33,437 nucleotides of DNA from Verrucomicrobiota bacterium (GCA_003402735.1 QQNE01000044.1:1-33437); one strand, 5' to 3'; positions 8,460 through 16,804 are shown, numbered from the stretch's first letter. Numbers and translations are program-made. Notes: generated from the sequence alone by a model not told the origin.

Positions 8460-9109
8460 TTTTGGCGATTGAATCTTCCACGCCGCAGGCCAGCCTGGCG
8501 CTGCTGGACCCGGCCTTCGGGAACGTCGTGTGGGAGCGGTCGTTCACGTCCGATCGGGCCCACAACTCCGTGATTTTTGAACCTCTGCGGGAAGGACTCG
8601 CCGTGCTGGGAGAGCGTCGGCTTTCGGGAATTGTCCTGGGAACGGGACCGGGATCTTACAGCGGCGTTCGCGTGGGCATTGCCGTGGCGCTTTCGCTCGG
8701 GTTGGCGCGCTCCTGCCGGGTGATCGGGTTCCCGTCCATAGCCGCTCCGGTCCGGGAGGCGCTCGTGGTCGGAGACGCGCGCCGGCAAAGTTTCTACACC
8801 GCCGAGGTGAGGGGGCATCGATTGTCGGGAGAGCCGGACTTGTGGGCGGCAGACTCGTTTCTGGCCCGGATCGCGGGAACGGATCTTCCCTTGATCACCA
8901 CGGATGCGGCCGCTCCCCTGGGGATCGATGCCAGGGTGGTCATTCCCGCGGCGGGAGACTTGGCGCGTCTGGCCTCGGAATTGTGCGAGGCGGAGTGGGA
9001 ACGTCTGGCCGCGATCCCCCTGGAACCGATCTATCTTCGGGCTCCCTACATCACCACCCCCAACCCGGTTCCGCGCGGTGCCCGGACATCCGCTTCATTC
9101 TCCGCCTGA
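8456..9109 (+). CDS. tsaB: tRNA threonylcarbamoyladenosine biosynthesis protein TsaB
   Basis: 217 residues. The N-terminus MILAIESSTPQASLAL and the loop GTGPGSYSGVRVG are signatures of TsaB, the ASKHA-fold partner that dimerises with TsaD in the t6A synthase. The start is set by the ATGA overlap with tsaE and a GGAGG at 8444-8448 with seven-base spacing; a 34-codon upstream extension of the frame is just the shadow of tsaE. The C-terminal region ends in LEPIYLRAPYITTPNP, the usual TsaB tail, followed by a short Ser/Ala-rich extension. Confidence 0.94.
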   Translation: MILAIESSTPQASLALLDPAFGNVVWERSFTSDRAHNSVIFEPLREGLAVLGERRLSGIVLGTGPGSYSGVRVGIAVALSLGLARSCRVIGFPSIAAPVREALVVGDARRQSFYTAEVRGHRLSGEPDLWAADSFLARIAGTDLPLITTDAAAPLGIDARVVIPAAGDLARLASELCEAEWERLAAIPLEPIYLRAPYITTPNPVPRGARTSASFSA

Positions 9110-9944
9110 GTCCGTCGCCGGGGAGCTCCGGGATTGGTGGTGTCTGCCAAACTGGCTCGGTTTGGATTCTCCGGCGGTTGCGCTGGCCTGGACCTGTGCG
9201 GCGGGGCGGGCGGTGGGGGAAGAGTTGTCCGGGCGCGTGGCCTGGGGATTTTTTCTGTTCGTTTGGAGCATTTACCTGGCGGACCGGTTGATCGACGCGG
9301 CCCGTTGCCCGGATTGGAGCCTGGTGCCGGAGCGATTGCGTTTCGGGCAGCGGCACCGCGGGTGGTTTCTCGTGGCGTTGTGCGGAAGTTTGGTGGCCAC
9401 GTTGGTTCTGGCCCTGGGGGTGTCGGGGGAGATCTTCCGCCGGGTCCTCATGGTGGCTCCGGGAGTGCCGTTGTATTTTGCCCTGTTCGTGAAGCCGCTC
9501 TCTGGGCGGAAACTTCCGGGCAAGGAGTTTGTCATCGGTTTTTTCTGCACCTTGCCGATCTGGGTGGCCTTTGGGTGGCATCGGGAATTTGCTCTGACCC
9601 TGCCAATTTACGCGGGCTTGGTTGCCTGCAATTGCCTGCTCATCGCCTCGCGGGAGCGCGACCTCGATCGGAGGTTGGACCCGGGGGCGGCAACGGCTTG
9701 GTGGCGGACCTTGGACCGGGATTTGAATTGGATGGGGCTCGGGCTTGCCGCGGCGGGCGCGGTGGGGTTGGCCCTGGGGTTCTCTGGTCACCGGGAACGT
9801 TATGCTGCCTTTCTCGGTGCGGAGATCCTGGCGGCGCTGGCCCTGGTGTGCTTGCACCGGCAAGCGAGCAGGCTGAGTGCGGGGCGGGTCCGGTTGCTGG
9901 CGGATCTGTGTCTTTTGGGGCCCGCGGTCTGCGCTGCGGTTTGA
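9078..9944 (+). CDS. Multi-pass membrane protein of unknown function
   Basis: About 288 residues from a GTG at 9078, which overlaps the end of tsaB by 32 bases; the true start is uncertain because the open frame reaches back to 8904 inside tsaB and no start has a good ribosome binding site. The sequence has about seven to eight hydrophobic segments (GFFLFVWSIYLADRL, ALCGSLVATLVLALG, EFVIGFFCTLPIWVAFGW, LPIYAGLVACNCLLIAS, LGLAAAGAVGLALGF). Conserved-looking charged motifs are YLADRLID and ASRERDLDRR. The general look recalls UbiA-type prenyltransferases (Asp-containing motif early, helical bundle), but I cannot confirm the paired DxxxD motifs, so no function is assigned. It closes the plus-strand run and faces the DUF1501 gene only 24 bases away. 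Confidence 0.6.
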   Translation: MPGHPLHSPPESVAGELRDWWCLPNWLGLDSPAVALAWTCAAGRAVGEELSGRVAWGFFLFVWSIYLADRLIDAARCPDWSLVPERLRFGQRHRGWFLVALCGSLVATLVLALGVSGEIFRRVLMVAPGVPLYFALFVKPLSGRKLPGKEFVIGFFCTLPIWVAFGWHREFALTLPIYAGLVACNCLLIASRERDLDRRLDPGAATAWWRTLDRDLNWMGLGLAAAGAVGLALGFSGHRERYAAFLGAEILAALALVCLHRQASRLSAGRVRLLADLCLLGPAVCAAV

Positions 9945-9968
9945 TCCGGTGCTCGATGGCGCGGCGGT

Positions 9969-11390
9969 TCAAGCTGACAAAACCTCCCGCACCACGCGGG
10001 CGGGTTCGACGCCGGTGAGCTTGAAGTCGAGGCCCTGGCTGCGGAAGGTGAAGCGTTCGTGGTCGATCCCGAGGAGATGCATCGCCGTGGCGTGCAGGTC
10101 GCGGACGTGGACCGGGTTCTCGGCGACGTTGTAACTGAAGTCGTCCGTGGCGCCGAACGTGATGCCGGGCCTCACGCCTCCGCCCGCGAGCCACATGGTG
10201 AAGCAGCGCGGATGATGGTCGCGCCCGGCCTCGGGGCTGTCCCATTTTCCCTGACCGGCCACGCCGCGTCCGAATTCGCCGCCCCAGATCACGAGGGTGT
10301 CGTCGAGCAGACCGCGCAGTTTGAGATCCTTGATGAGGGCGGCGCTGGGTTGATCGGTGTCCCGGCACCGGGCGGTGCACCAGCTTGGGAGACGGCTGTG
10401 GTGATCCCAGTCGGGGTGGAAAAGCTGGATGAAGCGGACCCCGCGTTCCGCGAGGCGGCGGGCGAGGATGCAGTTGGCTGCATAACTGCCCGGGCGTCGG
10501 GAGTCGGGACCGTAGAGCTTGAAGACGTGGTCGGGTTCGTCGCGGAGATCGGTGAGTTCCGGGACACTGGCCTGCATGCGGTAAGCCATTTCGTATTGCC
10601 GGATGCGGGTGGTGATTTCCGGGTCCCGCGTCTTGTCATAACGGATTTGATTGAGGTCTGCCAGGCCGTCCAGCATCTGGCGTCGCAACGGTCTGGGGAG
10701 TCCCTCGGGATCGTTGAGATAGAGGACGGGGTCTTTCGAGTTGCGCAACTTGACGCCTTGATAGCGGGAGGGGAGGAAACCGCTGCCCCAGTAATGGTCA
10801 TAGAGCGGTTGATCGCTCGGTCTCTGCATCTTGGAGATCAGGACAAGATAGTCTGGCAGGTCGCGATTGACGCTCCCGAGACCGTAACTGATCCACGCGC
10901 CCATGCTGGGTCGGCCGGGCAATTGGTGGCCGGTGAGGAATTGCGTCATTGCGGGCGCATGATTGATCTGATCGGTGGTCATCGATTTGATGAAACAGAG
11001 ATCGTCCGCCACTTCCTGAAGGTGAGGGAGCCACTCGCTGATGGTGGCGCCGCTCTCTCCGCAACGCGAGAACTTGGTCAGGCCGGGCAGGATGAGCTGT
11101 TTTTGGTTCGCCGTCATGGTGGTGAGGCGTTGTCCTTTCCGGACCGATTCCGGAAGCTCTTTTCCGGCCCATTGCGGCAACCCCGGTTTGTGATCGTAGA
11201 GTTCGAGTTGTGAGGGACCGCCGGACTGGGTCAGGAAAATGACGCGTTTCGCCTTGGGAGCCAGATTCGGGAGGTTCGGCAGACCGATCCGCTCCTCTTG
11301 TCCGAGGGCGTGCAAGGCCATGGCGCCGAGCGAGACGCCTGTGCCGCGGCCGAGAAAGAAGCGGCGCGTGGTGTGCAGAGGATCGTTCAT
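9969..11390 (-). CDS. DUF1501 protein (Tat-exported, sulfatase-like fold)
   Basis: 473 residues starting MNDPLHTTRRFFLGRG, a twin-arginine export signal. The body matches DUF1501, common in Planctomycetota and Verrucomicrobiota and related to the alkaline-phosphatase/sulfatase superfamily: RVIFLTQSGGPSQLELYDHK, LPHLQEVADDLCFIKSM, HAPAMTQFLTGH, LVIWGGEFGR, GRDHHPRCFTMWLAGGG and HLLGIDHERFTFRSQG near the end. DUF1501 genes usually sit beside PSCyt1/DUF1553 genes, as here, but their reaction is not established. The ATG lies one base after the stop of the upstream propeller gene (TGAGATG). The open frame extends 96 codons further upstream, but only as a shadow of that gene. It is last in its three-gene operon. 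Confidence 0.9.
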   Translation of the reverse strand: MNDPLHTTRRFFLGRGTGVSLGAMALHALGQEERIGLPNLPNLAPKAKRVIFLTQSGGPSQLELYDHKPGLPQWAGKELPESVRKGQRLTTMTANQKQLILPGLTKFSRCGESGATISEWLPHLQEVADDLCFIKSMTTDQINHAPAMTQFLTGHQLPGRPSMGAWISYGLGSVNRDLPDYLVLISKMQRPSDQPLYDHYWGSGFLPSRYQGVKLRNSKDPVLYLNDPEGLPRPLRRQMLDGLADLNQIRYDKTRDPEITTRIRQYEMAYRMQASVPELTDLRDEPDHVFKLYGPDSRRPGSYAANCILARRLAERGVRFIQLFHPDWDHHSRLPSWCTARCRDTDQPSAALIKDLKLRGLLDDTLVIWGGEFGRGVAGQGKWDSPEAGRDHHPRCFTMWLAGGGVRPGITFGATDDFSYNVAENPVHVRDLHATAMHLLGIDHERFTFRSQGLDFKLTGVEPARVVREVLSA

Positions 11391-11391
11391 C

Positions 11392-12450
11392 TCAGGCTTC
11401 GCGATGAAGTTTGTAGGGATAGACCTGTCCGCTGTTCCACTGACAGACATAGAGATCGTCCTGGCGGTCGATGCAGACGTCGTGGCAGTTGTGAAACACG
11501 GGGTCGGATTGCAGCAGCAGCCGCAGGCTGTTGTCCTCATATTCCGGCGCGCGGGCTCCGGGAGCGGAGATGACCCGGTCCGCAGCGTCGAGAATGGTGA
11601 CGAACCCGCGGCCCTGCCACATGCGATAATCGTTCGGTTTGGCACCGAAGCAGACTCCGGAATAGAGATGTTCCCCATGGATCACGGGACGGCTGACATA
11701 AGCGCCCGGGAGGTAGACGCCGCGCACGTGGGTGCCATCGAGCCGGAACCAGTTGAACTCATTGCGGACGCGTTCGGTGACCACCAGCAAGGGTTCGCCG
11801 TTCCGGGTGTCGATGGCCACCCCGTGCGCCTGCAGAAAACGGCCTGGATTGATTGGTTGGGTGCTGCGTCCGCCGAACTTGGAGAGGAACTTTCCGGCGG
11901 GATCGAAGCGCAAGATATATTGGGATCCATAGCCATCGGCCACGTAGATATCTCCGTTGGGGGCTACGGCGGACTCGGTGGGGCTGTAGAGCTCGGTCGC
12001 CTTGTAGATTCCCTCCTTGACCGGGTGCGGCAGTTCGAGGACGATCTTTCCCTCCAGCGTGGTTTTCACGACGCGCCCGGAGGTGTCGCAGAGGTAGAGA
12101 TGATCGCCCGCGAAGGTGAGGCCGTGAGCGCCGCTCATCTGGAGGGTCCAAGTTTCCAGGAGCGTGCCGTTGGTCTCGTAGATGAGGATGTTGTTTTGCG
12201 GGTGGTTGGTGAGGAGGAAGAGTCGGCCGTCTGGCACTTGCACCATTTCGTGACAATCCTTCACCGGGGCGGAAGCGGGATCCGCGCGGCTCCAGAGTTT
12301 GTCGACCCGATAGCGGTGGGTGCCGTGGCCGATGGTGGTTCCGTGAAAATCGGGGGCGGATTTCGTCTGGGCCCGGATGAGGGGAGCGGCCAGGGTGGTG
12401 GCGAGGAGGGCGCGGCGGGAGAACCGGGAAGGGGTGTTGGGCAGGTTCAT
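11392..12450 (-). CDS. Exported NHL-type beta-propeller protein
   Basis: 352 residues. The N-terminus MNLPNTPSRFSRRALLATTLAAP is a Tat-like signal. The rest is a run of propeller blades of the NHL/SMP-30 type: EMVQVPDGRLFLLTNHPQNN, GAHGLTFAGDHLYLCDTSGR, ESAVAPNGDIYVADGYGSQY, QAHGVAIDTRNGEPLLVVTE, NCHDVCIDRQDDLYVCQWNSG. The blade pattern resembles the lyase domain of peptidylglycine alpha-amidating enzymes and bacterial NHL proteins; a six-blade fold is likely. No haem motif is present. The start overlaps the stop of the upstream PSCyt1 gene as ATGA and the end couples to the DUF1501 gene, so all three are probably made together. The role may be binding or oxidation of a substrate or partner in the periplasm; this is inference. 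Confidence 0.85.
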   Translation of the reverse strand: MNLPNTPSRFSRRALLATTLAAPLIRAQTKSAPDFHGTTIGHGTHRYRVDKLWSRADPASAPVKDCHEMVQVPDGRLFLLTNHPQNNILIYETNGTLLETWTLQMSGAHGLTFAGDHLYLCDTSGRVVKTTLEGKIVLELPHPVKEGIYKATELYSPTESAVAPNGDIYVADGYGSQYILRFDPAGKFLSKFGGRSTQPINPGRFLQAHGVAIDTRNGEPLLVVTERVRNEFNWFRLDGTHVRGVYLPGAYVSRPVIHGEHLYSGVCFGAKPNDYRMWQGRGFVTILDAADRVISAPGARAPEYEDNSLRLLLQSDPVFHNCHDVCIDRQDDLYVCQWNSGQVYPYKLHREA

Positions 12451-15341
12451 TCGCGGGTGATGGTTTCGTCGAGGTTGAGGATCAGGCTGGCAACCAACTT
12501 GAGGGCCGCGAGGCTGGGTGAGGCCTTGCTTTCCGCGAAGATGGCGGCGTCGTGGGGGTGTGCTTGATAGTGGGTGAGGGCTGCGGCATATTGGGCCTGC
12601 AGGACGCGGCGTTCGGCCGGTTCCGGGGCACGGGTGAGGACGCGTTGGAAGATTTCGCCGAGGGGATCGGCGTGAGGGAGGGCGGATGAGGCCAGAGCCA
12701 GGGAAGCCTCCTGGATGGTTTGGTCGTTGAGCAAGGTCAGGGCCTGTAAGGGGGTGTTGGTGCGGGTGGTGGCGACTTCGCAGGAGCGGCGCTGCGCGCT
12801 GTCGAAGAGAAAGACCGGAGCGATGCTGCGCCGCCAGAATGCATAGAGGGTGCGACGATATTGGGCCGGGCCCTGGCTCGGTTCGTAGGTGAAGCGGCCC
12901 ATGAAGATTTCCTCCCAGACGCCCGCGGGTTGGTGCGGGCGCACCGGAGGACCTCCGAGGGCCGGGTTGAGAAGCCCGGAGCTGGTCAGCGCGGCGTCGC
13001 GAATCATCCAGGCCGGCAGGCGGAAGCGCGGTCCCCGGGCCAGCAGCAGGTTGGCGGGATCGGCCTCGTCGGCACGGTCCGAGCTCTGCCGATAGGTCTC
13101 GCTCGCAACGATGGTGCGGATGAGGTGCTGCACATCCCAGCCGTGCTCCATGAAATCGACCGCCAGCCAGTCCAGCAGTTCGGGGTGGGTGGGGGGCTGA
13201 CCTTGCAACCCGAAGTCGTCCGGGGTGCGCACCAGCCCGGCACCGAAGAGCATCTGCCAGAGGTGGTTGACGAAGACGCGCGCGGTGAGCGGATGGTCGG
13301 GCGAAGTGATCCATTTGGCCAGGCCGAGCCGGTCGCGCGGGAGGTCCCGGGGCCAGGGGGCGATGGCCGGTGGCACGTCCGGTTGGACCAAGGCGCCTTT
13401 TTTGTCCCAGACACCGCGAACCAGGATGTGGGTGTCGCGGGGTTGCGGCCGCTCTGCCAGGACCATGACGTTGAGGGGATTTGCGGCCGCCTTGGCTTCC
13501 TGCAGTTGCGCCAGGGCGCGGTCCAGCGCCTCCCGGGCGGGACGGTAGGGGGCGTAATCCTCGAGGAATTGGTCGAAGAGTCGGTCCCGTTCCATCACTC
13601 CCCTGGCAAGTTGTTCGAGTGGGGCTGGGGCGAGTTCGCGCACGGCGGGGCCCGGTTGATCCGTGGCTTGAAGCCGGAATTTGGCGATGTTGGCGTCTCC
13701 GTTCGTGGAGCGGTGCCGCATCTCGAAAATAAGTTCCTCGCCTTCAGCCAAAGAGAGCGGTTCCGCGAGGGCGTAGAGGGCGGTGTGAGGCTGGTCCTTG
13801 GGGAAACCTCGGGTGGTCCAACCGTTGCGGGGATCGTCGTCGAGCGTTCCTTTGACATCGCCATATTCGCGAGCCTTGCCCTCGATTTTCGTATCCGCCA
13901 CGGCGGTTTTCACGGGGATGTCGCGGATCTGGGAACCGGTCCTGGCGCGGACCTGGACCTTGATGTCGGTCAGGATGAATTCGCCATCCCGGCCCCGGGA
14001 GAGGGCGCCGTTCTGGGGCAGCACCTCGAGCTTGAGGCCGGTGATGCGGGGGAGCGGTGAGGGGCCGATGAGGCGGTAGTCATCCTGCTTGGGGTTGGGA
14101 CCGCTGGCGGTGATGGTGCCGTCCGGGGCTTGCGTGAGGACGGTTCCCTCCTGGGACTCGACCCGTCCGTGGAGGGTGTGCCAGGCGTTGAACCCATTCC
14201 GCACGGATTCCCGATGGGCAGCGAGCCAGGTGTTGAAGGGAGGGTCGGCTTCGCGCCGTGCCAGGGCTTCCTTCGGCCGGCGTTCGTCCACAAGGCGCTG
14301 CGCCTCATCCACCGCGCGCGCCGCCCGGGGGGATTGATAGGAGAGATAGGGTTTGGCGGCGTTGCCGGCGGATCCATCCTCGTCGATGCTGTTGAAGAAG
14401 GCGTTGAGGCTGTAGTAATCGGCTTGGGTGATGGGATCGAACTTGTGGGAATGACACTGGCAGCAGCCGAGCGTGAGACCGAGCCAGGTCGTTCCCAGCG
14501 TGTTGACGCGGTCGATGACGTAGTCGATGCGCGACTCCTCCTTGTCCCGACCGCCCTCGCCGTTGGTCATGTGATTGCGGTGAAAGCAGGTGGCGATCTT
14601 TTGTTCCGGAGTGGCCCCGGGGAGAAGGTCTCCGGCGAATTGTTCCAGGGTGAACTGGTCGAACGGTTTGTTGGCGTTGAAGGAGTCGACCACATAATCG
14701 CGCCAGGGCCAGTTGGTGCGGCCGGCATCGGACTGAAATCCATCGGTGTCCGCATATCTGGCGGCATCGAGCCACCACATGGCCATGCGTTCGCCGTAAT
14801 GAGGGGAGCTCAGCAGTTCGTCCACGGTCCGGGGCGGTCCGGTGGGGGGAAGTCCGGTGAGATCGAACGAGAGGCGACGCCGCAAGGTGTGTTCCGGCGC
14901 GGGTGGGGCGGGGCTCAGGCCCTCCTTGGCGAGGCGCGCTTTGACGAAGAAATCGACCGGGTTTCCCTGGACCGGGAGCTTCCTCGGGGGTTCCAGGGAC
15001 CAGTGTTTTCCCCAGGCGGCGCCCTCCTGGATCCAACGTTTCAAGGTGCTCACCTGGCCGGGGGAGAGGGGCGGTTTGTGCGATTTCGGCGGCGGCATGA
15101 CCTCGTCCGGGTCGTCACTGGTGATTCGGGCGAGGAATTCGCCGGATTGAATCGTGCGGATCGCTCCGTCGCGGGTGTCGAGCCTCAGGTCCGCCTTGCG
15201 GTGCGCCTCATCCTGGCCGTGACAGGAGAGGCAATGTTCGGAGAGCAAAGGCAAGACCTCGTGCGAAAAGCGGACGGGACCGGCGGCGATGGTTTGCAGC
15301 CAGACGAGGGAGAACAGCGGGATGGCCCAGGGGATGGACAT
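12447..15341 (-). CDS. PSCyt1/DUF1549/DUF1553 cytochrome-like exported protein
   Basis: 964 residues with a short signal peptide (MSIPWAIPLFSLVWLQTIAA). PSCyt1: CLSCH at residues 37-41 with the partner loop VMPPPKS (~81-87). DUF1549 (PSCyt2): ~128-340, with MWWLDAARYADTDGFQ and a second CxxCH at 293-297 followed by HKFDPITQADYY. Residues ~390-580 look like an inserted beta-sandwich, possibly carbohydrate-binding (LKLEVLPQNGALSRGRDGEF, GTLDDDPRNGWTT). DUF1553 (PSD1): ~640-960, with LAKWITSPDHPLTARVFVNH, GQPPTHPELLDWLAVDF and RSCEVATTRTNTPLQALTLL. Both CxxCH motifs could bind haem. The family is characteristic of Planctomycetota and Verrucomicrobiota; polysaccharide breakdown is often suggested but unproven. 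First gene of the trio. Confidence 0.92.
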   Translation of the reverse strand: MSIPWAIPLFSLVWLQTIAAGPVRFSHEVLPLLSEHCLSCHGQDEAHRKADLRLDTRDGAIRTIQSGEFLARITSDDPDEVMPPPKSHKPPLSPGQVSTLKRWIQEGAAWGKHWSLEPPRKLPVQGNPVDFFVKARLAKEGLSPAPPAPEHTLRRRLSFDLTGLPPTGPPRTVDELLSSPHYGERMAMWWLDAARYADTDGFQSDAGRTNWPWRDYVVDSFNANKPFDQFTLEQFAGDLLPGATPEQKIATCFHRNHMTNGEGGRDKEESRIDYVIDRVNTLGTTWLGLTLGCCQCHSHKFDPITQADYYSLNAFFNSIDEDGSAGNAAKPYLSYQSPRAARAVDEAQRLVDERRPKEALARREADPPFNTWLAAHRESVRNGFNAWHTLHGRVESQEGTVLTQAPDGTITASGPNPKQDDYRLIGPSPLPRITGLKLEVLPQNGALSRGRDGEFILTDIKVQVRARTGSQIRDIPVKTAVADTKIEGKAREYGDVKGTLDDDPRNGWTTRGFPKDQPHTALYALAEPLSLAEGEELIFEMRHRSTNGDANIAKFRLQATDQPGPAVRELAPAPLEQLARGVMERDRLFDQFLEDYAPYRPAREALDRALAQLQEAKAAANPLNVMVLAERPQPRDTHILVRGVWDKKGALVQPDVPPAIAPWPRDLPRDRLGLAKWITSPDHPLTARVFVNHLWQMLFGAGLVRTPDDFGLQGQPPTHPELLDWLAVDFMEHGWDVQHLIRTIVASETYRQSSDRADEADPANLLLARGPRFRLPAWMIRDAALTSSGLLNPALGGPPVRPHQPAGVWEEIFMGRFTYEPSQGPAQYRRTLYAFWRRSIAPVFLFDSAQRRSCEVATTRTNTPLQALTLLNDQTIQEASLALASSALPHADPLGEIFQRVLTRAPEPAERRVLQAQYAAALTHYQAHPHDAAIFAESKASPSLAALKLVASLILNLDETITRE

Positions 15342-15390
15342 GGAGTGTCGTCAGGAGGAACCGTTCGTGCGGCCGATTTCTTTCCGCAAA

Positions 15391-15406
15391 CTCCCGGTGA
15401 AGGGAG
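15391..15406 (-). terminator. Weak hairpin downstream of the L,D-transpeptidase pair
   Basis: CTCCC (15391-15395) pairs with GGGAG (15402-15406) around a six-base loop, in the 87-base gap between the end of the small membrane protein gene and the start of the PSCyt1 gene. Read on the minus strand it is followed only by TTTGCGG, so termination would be weak or partial. It is equally possible that the two units are one transcript. Confidence 0.3.
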
Positions 15407-15428
15407 ATTTCGCGGTGAAAAAGGGTGG

Positions 15429-16046
15429 TCAGGGCCGGCTCGTCATTTCGCGCCACCAGTGGCCGATCCGGTCCGCGGCGCTTTGGGGATCCAGGACCTG
15501 ATCGGTTGGGGCTTTCGGGTTCCGGGCCGATTCGTAGAGGGAGCGGAGGTGCTGAAAATTCACCCAGAAATCGGGCAACGGTTCCTCCGGGGTGCTCCAG
15601 CTTTCGGTGCGGATCATGGCCAGCAAACCGGAAGCCTCCATTTCGTTCCACAACGCATCCGGGAACGCGATCACCTCGAAAATGGGTTCGAATTCGACGT
15701 AACCCAGCCTCACCATGACTCCGAGGTATTCGTAGTGCCGTCCGGCGTCGGCAAGTCCCGGGATGCCGTGGTAGGCGGTTTTGCCGGTGGGGAAGGCGGA
15801 CTTGACGCCTCCGTTGGTCCGCACGCGTTTCAGTTCCGAGATCGCTTTCTCCACGTTTTCGCGTTCCGCCCGATCTCGTTGGATGACGCCGTCCAGGGCC
15901 GGGAAAGCGGTGAGCCGGAGCAGCGCCTGGGTCTTTTGTTCCTCCATCCGGGCTTTTTCGGTCTGATCGAAAATGCCCCAGACAGCGGGGATGACTCCAA
16001 CCGTGGCCACGATCTGGGAGATGTAGGACATTTTGGCGAGCTTCAT
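15429..16046 (-). CDS. Small membrane-anchored protein of unknown function, coupled to L,D-transpeptidase
   Basis: 205 residues starting MKLAKMSYISQIV. One N-terminal transmembrane helix (SQIVATVGVIPAVWGIF) is followed by a charged, probably coiled helix (QTEKARMEEQKTQALLRL) and a helical cytosolic or periplasmic domain. RHYEYLGVMVRLGYVEFEPI and FPDALWNEMEA recall the DUF4760-like layout, in which a membrane helix precedes an all-helical domain, but I cannot confirm membership. The start is fixed by the ATGA overlap with the upstream L,D-transpeptidase gene; a longer open frame upstream is a shadow. The coupling suggests a linked role at the cell envelope. Confidence 0.7.
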   Translation of the reverse strand: MKLAKMSYISQIVATVGVIPAVWGIFDQTEKARMEEQKTQALLRLTAFPALDGVIQRDRAERENVEKAISELKRVRTNGGVKSAFPTGKTAYHGIPGLADAGRHYEYLGVMVRLGYVEFEPIFEVIAFPDALWNEMEASGLLAMIRTESWSTPEEPLPDFWVNFQHLRSLYESARNPKAPTDQVLDPQSAADRIGHWWREMTSRP

Positions 16047-16804
16047 GGATTCGGCGGTTCCAGACTCAACCGCAGTTTGGGCCAGTCGTCCACTGGCGCC
16101 TGCACCAGGACCGGTGCCTTGGCGGGATCCAGCCAGGACAAGAGGGTCAACAAATCGGTCCGCGCCATCGCGGTGCAACCCGCAGTGGCGGAGTCCGGGC
16201 CCCTCCAGACATGCAGAAAAATGGCGCTGCCGGCTCCGGGAAGAACGGGGTGCATGTTGTGTTGCACGACCAGTCCGAAGGCATAGAGAGAATCCTCGCG
16301 GCGCATTCGCTCCGCCGATTTCCAAGAGGCGGGCTCGCCCGGGGCCAGCCGCACCCAACGATTGTAGTCCGGCGAGGTCGGATCATCCACGAAGAAGTCG
16401 GATTCCGTGCCCTGCCGCCACGGCATGCGAAGTCCGCGGGGAGCAGCTTCCGCAGAGCCAAAGGCGGGGCCCAGCCAGAACAGACCGGCGGGGGATTTTC
16501 CATCCCCTTCCGTTTTGGCGAGGAATCCATTCGGGAGTTCATGAAGGCCGCGTCCCCAAGCCAGCCCGCGCTTGCCCAAAGCGACGGGCCAGGGTGGACC
16601 GAAGGGGCGCCAGGGAGCGTCCGGCTCCTCCCGTTCCCAGCGCTGCAAGATCGCGGACGGGCTTTCCCATCCGAGAGCGGAGACCACGATGGCCTGGAGA
16701 CAACCACCCGGGAGGCGCGGTGGCGGTGGCGGGTCGGCAGCGACAGGCCACAGGGAGGACGTGGTCAAGAACGCGCCGAGGAGGGAGGTTTGCAGCGGAC
16801 CCAT
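16043..16804 (-). CDS. L,D-transpeptidase (YkuD) family protein, exported
   Basis: 253 residues from ATG at 16804; AAGGA lies five bases upstream, and a TTG directly before is less likely. The signal peptide (GPLQTSLLGAFLTTSSLWPVAA) ends before a proline run. The catalytic region is near the C-terminus: FGLVVQHNMHPVLPGAGSAI, then a histidine in FLHVWRG (~198) and TAGCTAM with the nucleophile Cys at ~210. This is the less common YkuD/ErfK-like variant in which the SHGC core is replaced by a T-x-GC form (COG3786-like). Such enzymes form or trim 3-3 cross-links in peptidoglycan or attach proteins to it. KRGLAWGRGLHELP and TEGDGKSPAGLFWLGPAFG match the front of the same domain. The end overlaps the next gene as ATGA. 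Confidence 0.85.
   Translation of the reverse strand: MGPLQTSLLGAFLTTSSLWPVAADPPPPPRLPGGCLQAIVVSALGWESPSAILQRWEREEPDAPWRPFGPPWPVALGKRGLAWGRGLHELPNGFLAKTEGDGKSPAGLFWLGPAFGSAEAAPRGLRMPWRQGTESDFFVDDPTSPDYNRWVRLAPGEPASWKSAERMRREDSLYAFGLVVQHNMHPVLPGAGSAIFLHVWRGPDSATAGCTAMARTDLLTLLSWLDPAKAPVLVQAPVDDWPKLRLSLEPPNP

Noticed and set aside
11391..11678. 96-codon N-terminal extension of the DUF1501 frame
   Set aside because: It overlaps the propeller gene entirely and would bury the twin-arginine signal inside the protein. The ATG at 11390 fits the TGAGATG junction.
16047..16358. N-terminal extension of the small membrane protein frame
   Set aside because: It lies inside the L,D-transpeptidase gene and is an Arg/Gly/Ala-rich shadow. 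The ATGA-coupled start gives a sensible membrane anchor.
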